DNA of 41,366 nucleotides, from the NCBI GenBank assembly GCA_903907865.1, contig CAIVPR010000166.1, positions 1 through 41,366 on the forward strand, in the 5' to 3' direction. Position 1 is the first letter of the stretch, and every line of letters starts with the position of its first letter. The notes beneath the pieces were generated by a model that searched no databases, was not told the DNA's origin, and saw nothing but the letters and a program-made list of their open reading frames with translations. Shown here one piece after another: positions 8,327 to 16,555 of the stretch. This DNA comes from an uncultured Acidobacteriia bacterium. Its GTDB lineage: Bacteria > Acidobacteriota > Terriglobia > Bryobacterales > Bryobacteraceae. A program made the position numbers and the translations under genes.

Positions 8327-8854
8327 ATGAACGTCAGAACATTCTTTAGGGGCGCTCTTGTAGCTGTTGTCTCAGCTACAATCCTACCCTTCGCCACGGC
8401 CGGAACCGTTGTGTATGATTTCGCGGGCACCTGCACTTTCGGATGCACCGGCACCATGTCCGCGATTCTCACGCTGCAGAATTACAACCCGGGCGATGCA
8501 CTCACGGAGAACGAAGTTGTCAGCTTGGTGTACGCGTCGAGCGATCTCAGCGCTACGATTTCGTCGCTCGAGCCTGGCCAGTCCTTCACAAGTTCGATGC
8601 CAGTGACCACGGGCGGCTCGGTGTTTGTTGTCCAGGGAACGTATCCGGGATACATCTTTGGCACCGGTACGGCGGGAGGTTGGAGCATAAGTTTCCTCCA
8701 CGACACGAAGGACAGTGCGGGTCCCAAGGATGTCGGCAGTGGCGGGACGTGGACACTGCAGTCGTCGGGTGTTCCCGAGCCTTCGGCCTTCCTGCTGGGA
8801 TTGGCGGGAATCGCCGTGGCCGGAGTGGCCTGTGGGCTGGGGAGGAAGGGGTAG
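8327..8854 (+). CDS. PEP-CTERM exported protein
   Basis: A 175-residue secreted protein that begins at ATG 8327 behind AGGAGA (8315-8320). It has a signal peptide (MNVRTFFRGALVAVVSATIL, cut near FATA-GTVVYD) and a beta-rich body containing two cysteines in a CTFGC arrangement. The C-terminal sorting signal reads VPEPSAFLLGLAGIAVAGVA, followed by a short basic tail. Proteins of this class are handled by exosortase and often end up in the extracellular matrix. No exosortase is in the window. This is the intact counterpart of the frameshifted gene at 977. Its own function is unknown. Confidence 0.8.
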   Translation: MNVRTFFRGALVAVVSATILPFATAGTVVYDFAGTCTFGCTGTMSAILTLQNYNPGDALTENEVVSLVYASSDLSATISSLEPGQSFTSSMPVTTGGSVFVVQGTYPGYIFGTGTAGGWSISFLHDTKDSAGPKDVGSGGTWTLQSSGVPEPSAFLLGLAGIAVAGVACGLGRKG

Positions 8855-8910
8855 GGGATCAGGTGGTAGAGTGGCACCCGAGGTCCCCAAGGGTACCGAT
8901 TCGTGGGTGT

Positions 8911-8948
8911 TGCAGCAAGGACGGAGCCAAGGCTCCGTCCTTGCTGCA
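8911..8948. repeat. Perfect 18-bp inverted repeat with AA loop
   Basis: The arms TGCAGCAAGGACGGAGCC (8911-8928) and GGCTCCGTCCTTGCTGCA (8931-8948) pair at every position around a two-base AA loop. It starts 56 bases after the PEP-CTERM stop codon. There is no U-tract, so a plain intrinsic terminator is not certain. Together with the element at 836-865 it may belong to a family of dispersed palindromes. Confidence 0.75.
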
Positions 8949-9004
8949 CGTCTGATGGCACAGCACGCATCGCCGAAAAGGAGCTTGGACGGCGCTCCCG
9001 AAAG

Positions 9005-9075
9005 TTCCGCTACCGCGCCATCTTTTTCAACGGCGCACGCCCAGCCGTAGCGGAAGCTGTTGAGCAGGCGCGGTA
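9005..9075. repeat. Two mutually exclusive stems
   Basis: TTCCGCTAC (9005-9013) can pair with GTAGCGGAA (9047-9055). TACCGCGCC (9011-9019) can pair with GGCGCGGTA (9067-9075). The two left arms share 9011-9013, so only one stem can fully form. This lies 111 bases before the tricorn-like gene and could be an attenuator-like switch or decayed repeats. Confidence 0.4.
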
Positions 9076-9185
9076 ACTTGCAATGAGGTTGAGTTCGGGT
9101 GATGAATGGAAGCAGGCTCAGCCGAACGCGGAAGGGTCGCGGCGCTACCATGGAATGCATCCGACTCACCTTCCGGGAGAAGTAG

Positions 9186-12100
9186 ATGCTCATCGCGCCG
9201 TTCCGAAAGTTGCCATCCTTAGCGGTGGCTTTGGCCGCCCTCGTGCTCGCCCTTGCGCCGGTTTCGGCCTTCGCCGAGGCCCGCCTTTTGCGCCAGCCGA
9301 CTTGGCACGACAACAAGGTCGCCTTCAGCTATTTCGGCGACATCTGGGTCGCCAATGGGGACGGGGCGAACCCCGTCCGGCTGACAGACAACCGGGCCCG
9401 CGACGTCTATCCGCGCTTTTCGCCGGACGGCAAGTGGATCGCCTTCTCGTCAGACCGCGATGGGAACTACGATGTGTTCGTGATCCCGGCCACCGGCGGC
9501 AAGCCGAGGCAGCTCACGTTCCACACCGCTGCTGACTTGGTGGACGGCTGGACACCGGACTCGAAGAACATCGTCTTCGCCTCGGCGCGGGGAAACGGGG
9601 CGTTCCCGAACGTAGCCACGTTGTGGCAGATCTCGGCGGAGGGCGGCATGGAGTCGCCGCTGCCGACCGACTGGGGCTCGTACGGAAGCTATTCGCCCGA
9701 CGGCGCGAAGCTGGCGTTCACGCGGCATCCGGCGGTGTGGTCGCGGCAACATTACCGAGGGGCATACAACGCCGACCTGTGGGTGATGGACGTTGCGGCA
9801 AAGAAGTTTGCCAAACTCGATGACTCCGATTACAAGGGCAACCACCTGTGGCCGATGTACTCCGGGAAGGGCGACATCTACTTCGTCGCCGACCGGCTGC
9901 CGGTCGAAAAGGCCCTCAAATACGCCGGGCCGGAGGTGATGAAATCGGTCAACAACATCTGGAAGATCTCGGACAAGGGCGGCACCCCTGTCCAAGTGAC
10001 GCACCACACTTCGGGCAACCTCTATTTCCCGTCGATCTCGGCGGACGGTCGCACCATCGTCTACGAGGAGAACTTTGGACTCTGGAAGCTGGACACGGCG
10101 ACGGGGAAATCGACCGAGATCAAGGTGGACATCCGCTCCGACGCCAAGGACAATGATTCGCGCCTCCGCACGTTCCGCAACGAGGCCGAGGAGTTCGACC
10201 TCTCGCCCTCGAACAAGCGCGCGGCGATCACAGTCCACGGCGAACTGTTCACGGTCGCGACGGGCAAGGGCAATGCTCAGCGCGTGACCGAGACTTTCTG
10301 GCGTGAGAAGGATCCGACGTGGTCGCCGGACGGGAAGCTGATCGCTTTCGTCTCGGACCGCACGGGGCGGCAAGAGGTTTGGGTGTCGGGCGAGTTGGGC
10401 AAGGACGCGAGGAAGCTGTCAGAAGATGATTGCGACAAGTCGGCGCTGGTGTGGTCTGGCGATTCGAAGTCGTTGTTGTGGGTGGGGACGGACCACAAGG
10501 TGCGGCGGGTGGATGTCGTATCGGGCAAGGCCGACGTACTCGCGTCAAGCGACCTTGGCATGGTTACCGGAGCGCAGTTTTCGCCAGACGGAAAGTGGAT
10601 CAGCTACGCCAAGCCGGACGCGCTGACGCGGTCGCATGTGTTCGTGAAGAATCTGGACACGGGTGTGGAAACGCAGATCGGCGGCGACGAGTTCACCATC
10701 GCCAGCGGCGCCAAGTGGACGCCGGATGGCAAAAAGCTGCTGTTGCTGGGCGGCACGGGAACAAGTTCGATGGCATCGTTGAACCGCACCACGATGCAGG
10801 CGTATATGGTGGCTCTGGTGCCGGAGGAAAAGGGGCCGGACAAGGGCGTCGACACGGAAGCGGAAGCGGCCCAAGCCGATACTGCGACGGCGCGCCGGGG
10901 TGGTGGAGCCAATGCCAAGGTGGAGGTCAAAATCCAGTGGGCGGGGTTGGATCATAGGATCCGACAGATCGCGACGGTGCCGGGGTCGGTCAATTCGATC
11001 ATTCCATCGCCGGATAGCCGGGTGTATGCGATGACGGCTTTCGGCGATGGCGCGGGTGGTCCGGCGATCTATACGGTCAACGAGGATGGTACTCGGTTGA
11101 ATCGGCTATCGACGACGCCGACTCCGGATGCCGGGGCTGCTCCGCAAGGACGTGGCGGAGGAGGTGGGGGGGGAGCGTCGGAGCCCAAGTGGGCGAAAGA
11201 TTCGCGGTCGCTCTACTATCTGCAGGGGCGGAGCTTGTACACGATTGCGGTGGCTGCGGGTGGCGCGTCGGATACCCCGGCGGCGGCTCCGGCAACCGGC
11301 GGCGGCGGTCGCGGTGGACGGGGAGGCGGTTTGGCGGCTGCGGCTGCACCGACAGGTGGAGCAACTCCGAGGCGGGTCGATTTCACGCTCCACATGGAGG
11401 TCAACGCCGAGGACGAGCGGCGGCAGGTGTTCGAGGAAGCGTGGCGGACGATGAAATACCGCTTCTACGACGCCAAAATGCACGGCGTGAACTGGAATCT
11501 GGCCAAGGACAAGTACGAATCGCTGCTGCCGCATATTGCAGGGCTAGACGACCTGCATGACGTGGTGATGGAAATGATCGGCGAACTGAACGCGTCGCAC
11601 ACCGGCATCACGGGCGGGTCGGAAGGCGATCCGCCGCGCGAGCCGGTCGTAACGCGATTCCCCGGCTTCGAACTTGAGCCGGATGCTTCCGGGTTCTACA
11701 AGGTTGCCCTGATCTACCACAAGGGACCAGCGGACCACGACTACGTCAAGCTGGCCAAGGGCAACTTCATCACGTCGGTGAACGGGAAGGATTTGCGCAC
11801 CACGGACAACTACTGGCGCATGTTCAACCTGCTGCCCGGAGAGAAGTTCGAGTTCCAGGTGAACTCCAAGCCGACTGCGGACGGGGCGTGGAAGGTGGGT
11901 GTCGATCCGGTTCCGCAGGCGGCGCAGGCTGAATTGGAGTACGAGCGGTGGGTCGCAGACCGCAAGGACACGGTAAAGCAGCTTTCGGGCGGCAAGATCG
12001 GCTACCTGCACATCAAGGCGATGGACGCGCCTTCGCTGGCTCGGTTCCAGAAGGAGTTGACCGAGAATCTGGACAAGAAGGCGCTCGTGATCGACCAGCG

Positions 12101-12542
12101 CTTCAACGGCGGCGGGGGCATCGACCAGGAACTGCTGGCGATCCTGGTGCAGCGGCGTCCGTACGAGTCCTACCAAGGTCGCGATTCTGTGGTGCTGAAC
12201 CGTCCCACGGCAGCGTTCTACGGGCCGATGGCGGTGCTGCAGAACGAGCGGTCGGCGAGCGACGCCGAGATGTTCCCGGAGGGTTTCCGTGCGCTGGGAC
12301 TGGGCAAGGTGATCGGCGTGAACACGATGGGAGCGGTGATCGGGACGGGGGCGTTCACGTTGCTCGACGGGTCTTCCCTGCGGACGCCAAGTTTCGGAGT
12401 GTTCGGGGCACGGGGGCAGAATCTGGAGAACTACGGGGTGCCGCCAGATGTGGAGATCGACAATACACCGGCGGATTTCCTGGCTGGACACGACCGGCAG
12501 GTGGAGAAGGCAGTCGAGGTGCTGGCGGCGCAGATCAAGTAG
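9186..12542 (+). CDS. Tricorn protease homologue, secreted S41 family serine peptidase
   Basis: An 1118-residue protein starting at ATG 9186 behind GGGAGAAG. A signal peptide (about 1-30, ending AFA-EA) predicts export. Residues 35-700 carry PD40/WD40-like propeller repeats (FSPDGKWIAFSSDRDGNYD and similar) that in tricorn feed peptides to the active site. Gly-rich linkers occupy about 645-665 and 695-720. Residues 730-1118 contain the C1/PDZ/C2 region: S804-H805 in NASHTG, the likely nucleophile S1025 in SASDAE, and E1081 in NLENYGVPP, matching the tricorn Ser-His-Ser-Glu tetrad. It probably degrades peptides in the periplasm. Its 3' end overlaps the convergent dinB gene by 8 bases. Confidence 0.9.
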   Translation: MLIAPFRKLPSLAVALAALVLALAPVSAFAEARLLRQPTWHDNKVAFSYFGDIWVANGDGANPVRLTDNRARDVYPRFSPDGKWIAFSSDRDGNYDVFVIPATGGKPRQLTFHTAADLVDGWTPDSKNIVFASARGNGAFPNVATLWQISAEGGMESPLPTDWGSYGSYSPDGAKLAFTRHPAVWSRQHYRGAYNADLWVMDVAAKKFAKLDDSDYKGNHLWPMYSGKGDIYFVADRLPVEKALKYAGPEVMKSVNNIWKISDKGGTPVQVTHHTSGNLYFPSISADGRTIVYEENFGLWKLDTATGKSTEIKVDIRSDAKDNDSRLRTFRNEAEEFDLSPSNKRAAITVHGELFTVATGKGNAQRVTETFWREKDPTWSPDGKLIAFVSDRTGRQEVWVSGELGKDARKLSEDDCDKSALVWSGDSKSLLWVGTDHKVRRVDVVSGKADVLASSDLGMVTGAQFSPDGKWISYAKPDALTRSHVFVKNLDTGVETQIGGDEFTIASGAKWTPDGKKLLLLGGTGTSSMASLNRTTMQAYMVALVPEEKGPDKGVDTEAEAAQADTATARRGGGANAKVEVKIQWAGLDHRIRQIATVPGSVNSIIPSPDSRVYAMTAFGDGAGGPAIYTVNEDGTRLNRLSTTPTPDAGAAPQGRGGGGGGGASEPKWAKDSRSLYYLQGRSLYTIAVAAGGASDTPAAAPATGGGGRGGRGGGLAAAAAPTGGATPRRVDFTLHMEVNAEDERRQVFEEAWRTMKYRFYDAKMHGVNWNLAKDKYESLLPHIAGLDDLHDVVMEMIGELNASHTGITGGSEGDPPREPVVTRFPGFELEPDASGFYKVALIYHKGPADHDYVKLAKGNFITSVNGKDLRTTDNYWRMFNLLPGEKFEFQVNSKPTADGAWKVGVDPVPQAAQAELEYERWVADRKDTVKQLSGGKIGYLHIKAMDAPSLARFQKELTENLDKKALVIDQRFNGGGGIDQELLAILVQRRPYESYQGRDSVVLNRPTAAFYGPMAVLQNERSASDAEMFPEGFRALGLGKVIGVNTMGAVIGTGAFTLLDGSSLRTPSFGVFGARGQNLENYGVPPDVEIDNTPADFLAGHDRQVEKAVEVLAAQIK

Positions 12543-13809
12543 GTTTTTTGGTGGGGTCTTTGCCTGGTTCTTTGCCCAGCAGCGCGGCGGGGTTTTCGTG
12601 GACACGCTCCCGGAACCGCCCGCGCATGCCGGAGCCGAGCGCTACGGCGGACTCGCCGAACTTGTCGCGGAGCTTGTCGGACGCCTCCAGTACCTTGCGC
12701 CAACGTTCGTTGCGTCCATCGTCTAGCAGGTCTAGTTGTCCGACCTCGTCGGTGAACCCGGAGGCGTGGATGCCGATGAGGCGGATGGTCCGGCAGCGCT
12801 CCCAGTTCGAATGGAGGAGGCGGCGGGACTCGTTGACAAGGTCGATGTCGAGCTGGGTGGGCGCTGGCAGGGTGTTGGCGCGGGTGATGGTGGAAAAGTC
12901 GGTATAGCGGAGCTTCAACTGCACCGTGCGGGCGTGGACCTTGTGCTCGCGCAGACGGCGGCCAACCTTTTCGGCAAGGTGGGCGAGGGTGGCTTCGAGG
13001 CGCTCGACATCGGCGGTGTCCTCGTTGAAGGTGTGCTCGTGGCTGATGGACTTGGGGTCGGCGCGGTCGGCCACATCGGCGTCGAACCAGCCGCCGGCAT
13101 CGCGGCCTTCGGCTTTTCCGGCGAGCGCGAGGCCCCATTTGCCGAATTTTGCTTCGAGGAACGACTCTTCCAGGGCGGCGAGGTCGCCGATGCGACGGAT
13201 TCCCATGGAGTGGAGGTTCTTTTCCATGACCTTGCCGACGCCGGGGATGCGGCGGACCTCCATCGGGGCAAGATAGGGGGCCTCGAGGCCGGGCTGCACC
13301 CAAAGGATGCCGTTGCGCTTGGCCTGGTCGGAGGAGACTTTGGCCACGAGGCGCGAGGAGGCGACGCCGATGGAGCAGTTGAGTTCGGTGGCGCTTTTGA
13401 CGGCCTCGTGCAGCAGGTGGGCGGCCTTCATTGGCGGGCCGAGGAGGCGTTCGGTGCCGGTCATGTCGAGATAGGCCTCGTCTATGGAGGCCATTTCGAC
13501 CTTGGGGGAGAAGTGGCCCAGGACTTCGAAGACGCGTCCGGAGTATTCGCGGTAGCGTTCGGGGTGTCCGGAGACGAAGATGGCCTGGGGGCAGCGCTGG
13601 TAGGCGGTGCGGAGGGGCATGGCGGAATGGACGCCGAATTTGCGGGCCTCGTAGGAAGCTGCGGAGACGACGCCGCGTTCGTGGGATTCGCCGCCGACTA
13701 CGACGGGCTTGCCTTTGAGGGAGGGGTCGAAGATTTCCTCGACGGACACGAAGAAGGCGTCCATGTCGACATGGAAGATGACGCGGTTGGGTGTGGATGT
13801 CGCGGCCAT
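12535..13809 (-). CDS. dinB: DNA polymerase IV (Y-family translesion polymerase)
   Basis: A 424-residue Y-family polymerase that copies past damaged template bases. Catalytic acidic residues are visible: D15 in FHVDMDAFF, and D110-E111 in SIDEAYLD. F20 occupies the steric-gate position that excludes ribonucleotides. The finger/palm motifs SYEARKFGVHSAMP and GVASSRLVAKVSS and the helix-hairpin-helix IPGVGKVMEKNL follow. The little-finger domain covers about 250-370. The tail beyond 395 is Lys/Pro-rich and lacks a clear sliding-clamp-binding QxxLF-type motif, although ALLGKE might serve. No LexA-type box was identified upstream. Confidence 0.93.
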   Translation of the reverse strand: MAATSTPNRVIFHVDMDAFFVSVEEIFDPSLKGKPVVVGGESHERGVVSAASYEARKFGVHSAMPLRTAYQRCPQAIFVSGHPERYREYSGRVFEVLGHFSPKVEMASIDEAYLDMTGTERLLGPPMKAAHLLHEAVKSATELNCSIGVASSRLVAKVSSDQAKRNGILWVQPGLEAPYLAPMEVRRIPGVGKVMEKNLHSMGIRRIGDLAALEESFLEAKFGKWGLALAGKAEGRDAGGWFDADVADRADPKSISHEHTFNEDTADVERLEATLAHLAEKVGRRLREHKVHARTVQLKLRYTDFSTITRANTLPAPTQLDIDLVNESRRLLHSNWERCRTIRLIGIHASGFTDEVGQLDLLDDGRNERWRKVLEASDKLRDKFGESAVALGSGMRGRFRERVHENPAALLGKEPGKDPTKKPT

Positions 13810-13842
13810 GGGTGTGGGCGCTTCAGGTGTGCTGTTTGAAGG

Positions 13843-14724
13843 CTAGCACTTCATCGAGGCTAGGACAACCCTGGGAAGGCCTGCGAGGTCATGCAGGATT
13901 TGAATGGAACTCCAGCCCGTGAAAACGTCGGCAACTGCGTCGGCCTGGGACATTCCGATCTCCATTGTGAGGATGCCGCCGGGTTTGAGGACCCGCCGGG
14001 CTTCGGGGATGAGGCGACGGTAGATTGCAAGACCATCGGTGCCGGCAAAGAGGGCCAGTGATGGTTCGAAGTCGGCGACCTCACGCTGCATGGTGGGGCG
14101 GTCGGTTTCGGCGATGTACGGGGGGTTGGAGACGATGAGGTCGGCGGTGCGGTCGGCGATGGCGGCGAGGAGGTCGCTTTGGAGGAAGGATACCGGAGCG
14201 TGCAGTTGTCGGGCGTTGACGCGGGCGATGGCTAGTGCTGCATGCGAGATATCGAGACCGAGGACGGCCCCGGTCCAGCCTTCGAGCGCCAAGGTGGTGG
14301 CGATTGCGCCCGATCCGGTGCCGACGTCCAGGGCGAGGCCGGTGCGGGTGCCTGTATTGAGCGCGGTCTCGACCAGAAGTTCGGTTTCGGGACGCGGTAT
14401 GAGGACGTCCGGGGTTACCCGGAATTCGCGCCCGTAGAATTCCTGGCGGCCTGTAATGTATTGGGTCGGCCTGCCGCCGATCCGCTGGTGGAGGTAGCGA
14501 CCGTAGTGGATCCATTCGACCTCGCGCAGGGAGCGGTCGGAGTGGGCGTAGAACCACGCCGCGTCGGGGCGGAAGCCAGCAGGGTCCGGAACGAAAAGTG
14601 CATGGCCGAGGAGGAGTTCGGCGGTCAGGCGCGGGGCTTGGACTTGGGCGCGTTCGAGGATGTCGCGCCCTTGGGCTAGGGCTTCGCGGATGGTAAGGAA
14701 GCGCGTGTCTGCCGATGTGCCCAC
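13843..14724 (-). CDS. prmC: Release factor glutamine methyltransferase
   Basis: A 293-residue HemK/PrmC family enzyme that uses S-adenosylmethionine to methylate the Gln of the GGQ motif in peptide release factors, boosting termination. It has the N-terminal helical substrate-binding domain (about 10-90), PRPETE at 111-116, the SAM-binding loop DVGTGSG at 133-139 and the hallmark NPPY at 200-203. It starts with GTG at 14724. In many bacteria prmC directly follows prfA. Here prfA lies 2.86 kb away on the same strand, with a plus-strand defence-like islet between them. Confidence 0.92.
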   Translation of the reverse strand: MGTSADTRFLTIREALAQGRDILERAQVQAPRLTAELLLGHALFVPDPAGFRPDAAWFYAHSDRSLREVEWIHYGRYLHQRIGGRPTQYITGRQEFYGREFRVTPDVLIPRPETELLVETALNTGTRTGLALDVGTGSGAIATTLALEGWTGAVLGLDISHAALAIARVNARQLHAPVSFLQSDLLAAIADRTADLIVSNPPYIAETDRPTMQREVADFEPSLALFAGTDGLAIYRRLIPEARRVLKPGGILTMEIGMSQADAVADVFTGWSSIQILHDLAGLPRVVLASMKC

Positions 14725-14787
14725 GAGGCCCAGTGTAGCTGGCGGATCTTGGTAGTATGTGATCAGCGGTCCTTGGCCGATCTCGAA

Positions 14788-15852
14788 ATGCCCACACCAG
14801 AACAGATCGAAGCCGCCGAAGCGCAGATCATTGAAAACTCGAGGCGCATCGACTACTACATCGTCGAGTATTCGTTCGAGGTGTTGGCGGCAAAGATGGC
14901 CAATGGGGATCTACAGATCCCCGCGTACCAGCGCGACGACACCTGGGAGCCAGCGCGAAAGTCTAGGTTCATCGAGTCCTTGCTCATGAACCTGCCGATC
15001 CCATTCCTCTTCTTCTGGGAGAGCCCTACGGGAAAACTGGAGATCGTCGACGGCTGCCAGCGCCTCCGGACGATTCAGCAGTTTCTTGAGGGTCGCTTGG
15101 TACTCAGTGCTCCGCTCTCCCAGCTGAACCGCTTGGAAGGCTTCTATTTTACAGACTTGCCCTTGTCTCGGCAACGTAAGATCAAGAACAGATCCATCCG
15201 CGGCATTATCCTTAACGAGCACACCGCCGAAGCCGACCAGTTTGAAATATTTGATCGAATCAACACGGGAAGCAAGATCGCGAACAAGGCTGAGATTAGG
15301 CGGGGCATACTACGAGGTCCGTTCCTCGATTTGGTTGTCGCACTCGCCAAGGACCCTGCGTTTATGGCGTTAGCTCCTGCGTCAAATCAAGATGTGAATC
15401 GCCGGGAACGAGAAGAACTTGTAACGAGGTTTTTCGCCTACAGCGATGGGTTGACGGGATACAAGGATCGGCCTTCGCAGTTCTTGTCGGAGTACATGCG
15501 GGACGCCAATCAACGCTTCCAAGCGATGCCCGGTCTAACAGACACGTACGGAAGGCGATTCCACGAGACAATGGATTTCGTCGCCCGAGTGTTCCCACGT
15601 GGCTTCCGTCGGGCGAAAGATGGGAGCAAGACGCCCCGCTCCCGATTCGAGGCAATTGCGATTGGCAGCTACCTCGCCCTCGCCGAACGGCCAGATTTGC
15701 GTCACAACACGGTTGATGTCTCAACGTGGGTTGACGGTGGCGAATTCAAGGAAGTCGTGGGGGCCGACGGGGCCAATGCCATAGGGCGATTGCGTGGACG
15801 AATAAACTACGTGAAGGATCGCCTGATCGGAGCCGTGGGTGCCGCCACTTAG
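14788..15852 (+). CDS. DUF262 (ParB/GmrSD N-terminal-like) protein, first gene of the islet
   Basis: A 354-residue protein with the DUF262 signature motifs: IPAYQR (44-49, usual IPxYQR), IVDGCQR (86-92, usual DGQQR) and FDRINTGS (155-162). DUF262 domains are ParB/sulfiredoxin-like and occur in GmrS/BrxU-type modification-dependent restriction proteins, where they bind and hydrolyse NTP. No DUF1524 HNH nuclease (His-x-x-Pro) is present, so this version must rely on a partner for cleavage. Cys replaces the usual first Gln in DGQQR. ATG 14788 is the first good start; no clear Shine-Dalgarno precedes it, and the frame is open to TTG 14749. It overlaps the next gene by 14 bases. Confidence 0.85.
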   Translation: MPTPEQIEAAEAQIIENSRRIDYYIVEYSFEVLAAKMANGDLQIPAYQRDDTWEPARKSRFIESLLMNLPIPFLFFWESPTGKLEIVDGCQRLRTIQQFLEGRLVLSAPLSQLNRLEGFYFTDLPLSRQRKIKNRSIRGIILNEHTAEADQFEIFDRINTGSKIANKAEIRRGILRGPFLDLVVALAKDPAFMALAPASNQDVNRREREELVTRFFAYSDGLTGYKDRPSQFLSEYMRDANQRFQAMPGLTDTYGRRFHETMDFVARVFPRGFRRAKDGSKTPRSRFEAIAIGSYLALAERPDLRHNTVDVSTWVDGGEFKEVVGADGANAIGRLRGRINYVKDRLIGAVGAAT

Positions 15853-16555
15853 AGAGGCCTTTGACGAGCGGGTCGAGGAGGTGAGAACCTACCTCGACTT
15901 CTTGGATAACGTGGAAGGTGCGTTCTTGGAAAGCGTGAACAGTCACATCTGGCCCAAGATTACCGCCCCGCAGCAGCGGATCCTCTATTCGTCTGTATAC
16001 TTGCAGCTTTACAATCTAGTCGAAGCCACCGTGACACACTGCCTCGCCGCAGTGTGTACGGCGACCCAGGACAGGTACCATCCAAGCGAACTTTCCGACA
16101 ACCTTAGGCGCGAGTGGGTGCGGCAGAAAGCCCGGACGCATTTGCCCTCAAATCCTGAAACCCGGTTGGAAGACGCTCTCGGGCTTGCCAGAACATTAAT
16201 TGCTCCCGAACCATTGTCGAAATGGAAGATCGAGGTTGGTGGCGGCGGGAACTGGGACGAGCAGGAAATCGATGACATAGCCCGGCGGCTAGACTGCACG
16301 ATGCAAGTCCCATCACACTTGAAGCGTTTCATTGCAAATGACAAAAGAGCTTTGTCCGTGGTCAAGGATCGCAGGAATAGGCTGGCTCACGGTGGATTGT
16401 CCTTCTCCGAGTGCGGTGCCTCAGCGACAGCACGGGATCTACGAACGCTTGCTGACATAACGATCTCTTATATGTCTGCGGTCGTCGATGCTTTTCAATC
16501 CTACCTTGCATGCCAAGGTTTCTTAGTGCCCGAGCAACGCCGGAGCAATCCATGA
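15839..16555 (+). CDS. HEPN-like protein of the MAE_28990/MAE_18760 type, predicted RNase effector
   Basis: A 238-residue, mostly helical protein. The segment YLQLYNLVEATVTHCLAAV (54-72) and the C-terminal KDRRNRLAHGGLSFSECG (176-193) match what I recall of the MAE_28990/MAE_18760 HEPN family. The catalytic Rx4H motif is intact (R179 to H184). HEPN proteins with this motif are usually metal-independent ribonucleases used as toxins or abortive-infection effectors. The GTG start lies inside the DUF262 gene (14-base overlap), and its TGA overlaps the methyltransferase ATG by 4 bases (ATGA), so all three are probably translationally coupled. Function is inferred, not shown. Base composition is more AT-rich than the flanking genes. 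Confidence 0.8.
   Translation: MPPLREAFDERVEEVRTYLDFLDNVEGAFLESVNSHIWPKITAPQQRILYSSVYLQLYNLVEATVTHCLAAVCTATQDRYHPSELSDNLRREWVRQKARTHLPSNPETRLEDALGLARTLIAPEPLSKWKIEVGGGGNWDEQEIDDIARRLDCTMQVPSHLKRFIANDKRALSVVKDRRNRLAHGGLSFSECGASATARDLRTLADITISYMSAVVDAFQSYLACQGFLVPEQRRSNP

Larger units (their letters stand above)
8855..9185. other. Intergenic region rich in inverted repeats
   Basis: This 331-base gap between the PEP-CTERM gene and the tricorn-like gene shows no convincing coding frame. It contains the perfect palindrome listed at 8911-8948 and a pair of competing stems at 9005-9075. A GGGAGAAG just before 9186 serves as ribosome binding site for the downstream gene. Confidence 0.5.

Noticed and set aside
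12736-13839. Plus-strand open frame of 367 codons opposite dinB
   Set aside because: Gly/Val/Asp-rich shadow of a GC-rich gene; the minus strand carries all DinB motifs.
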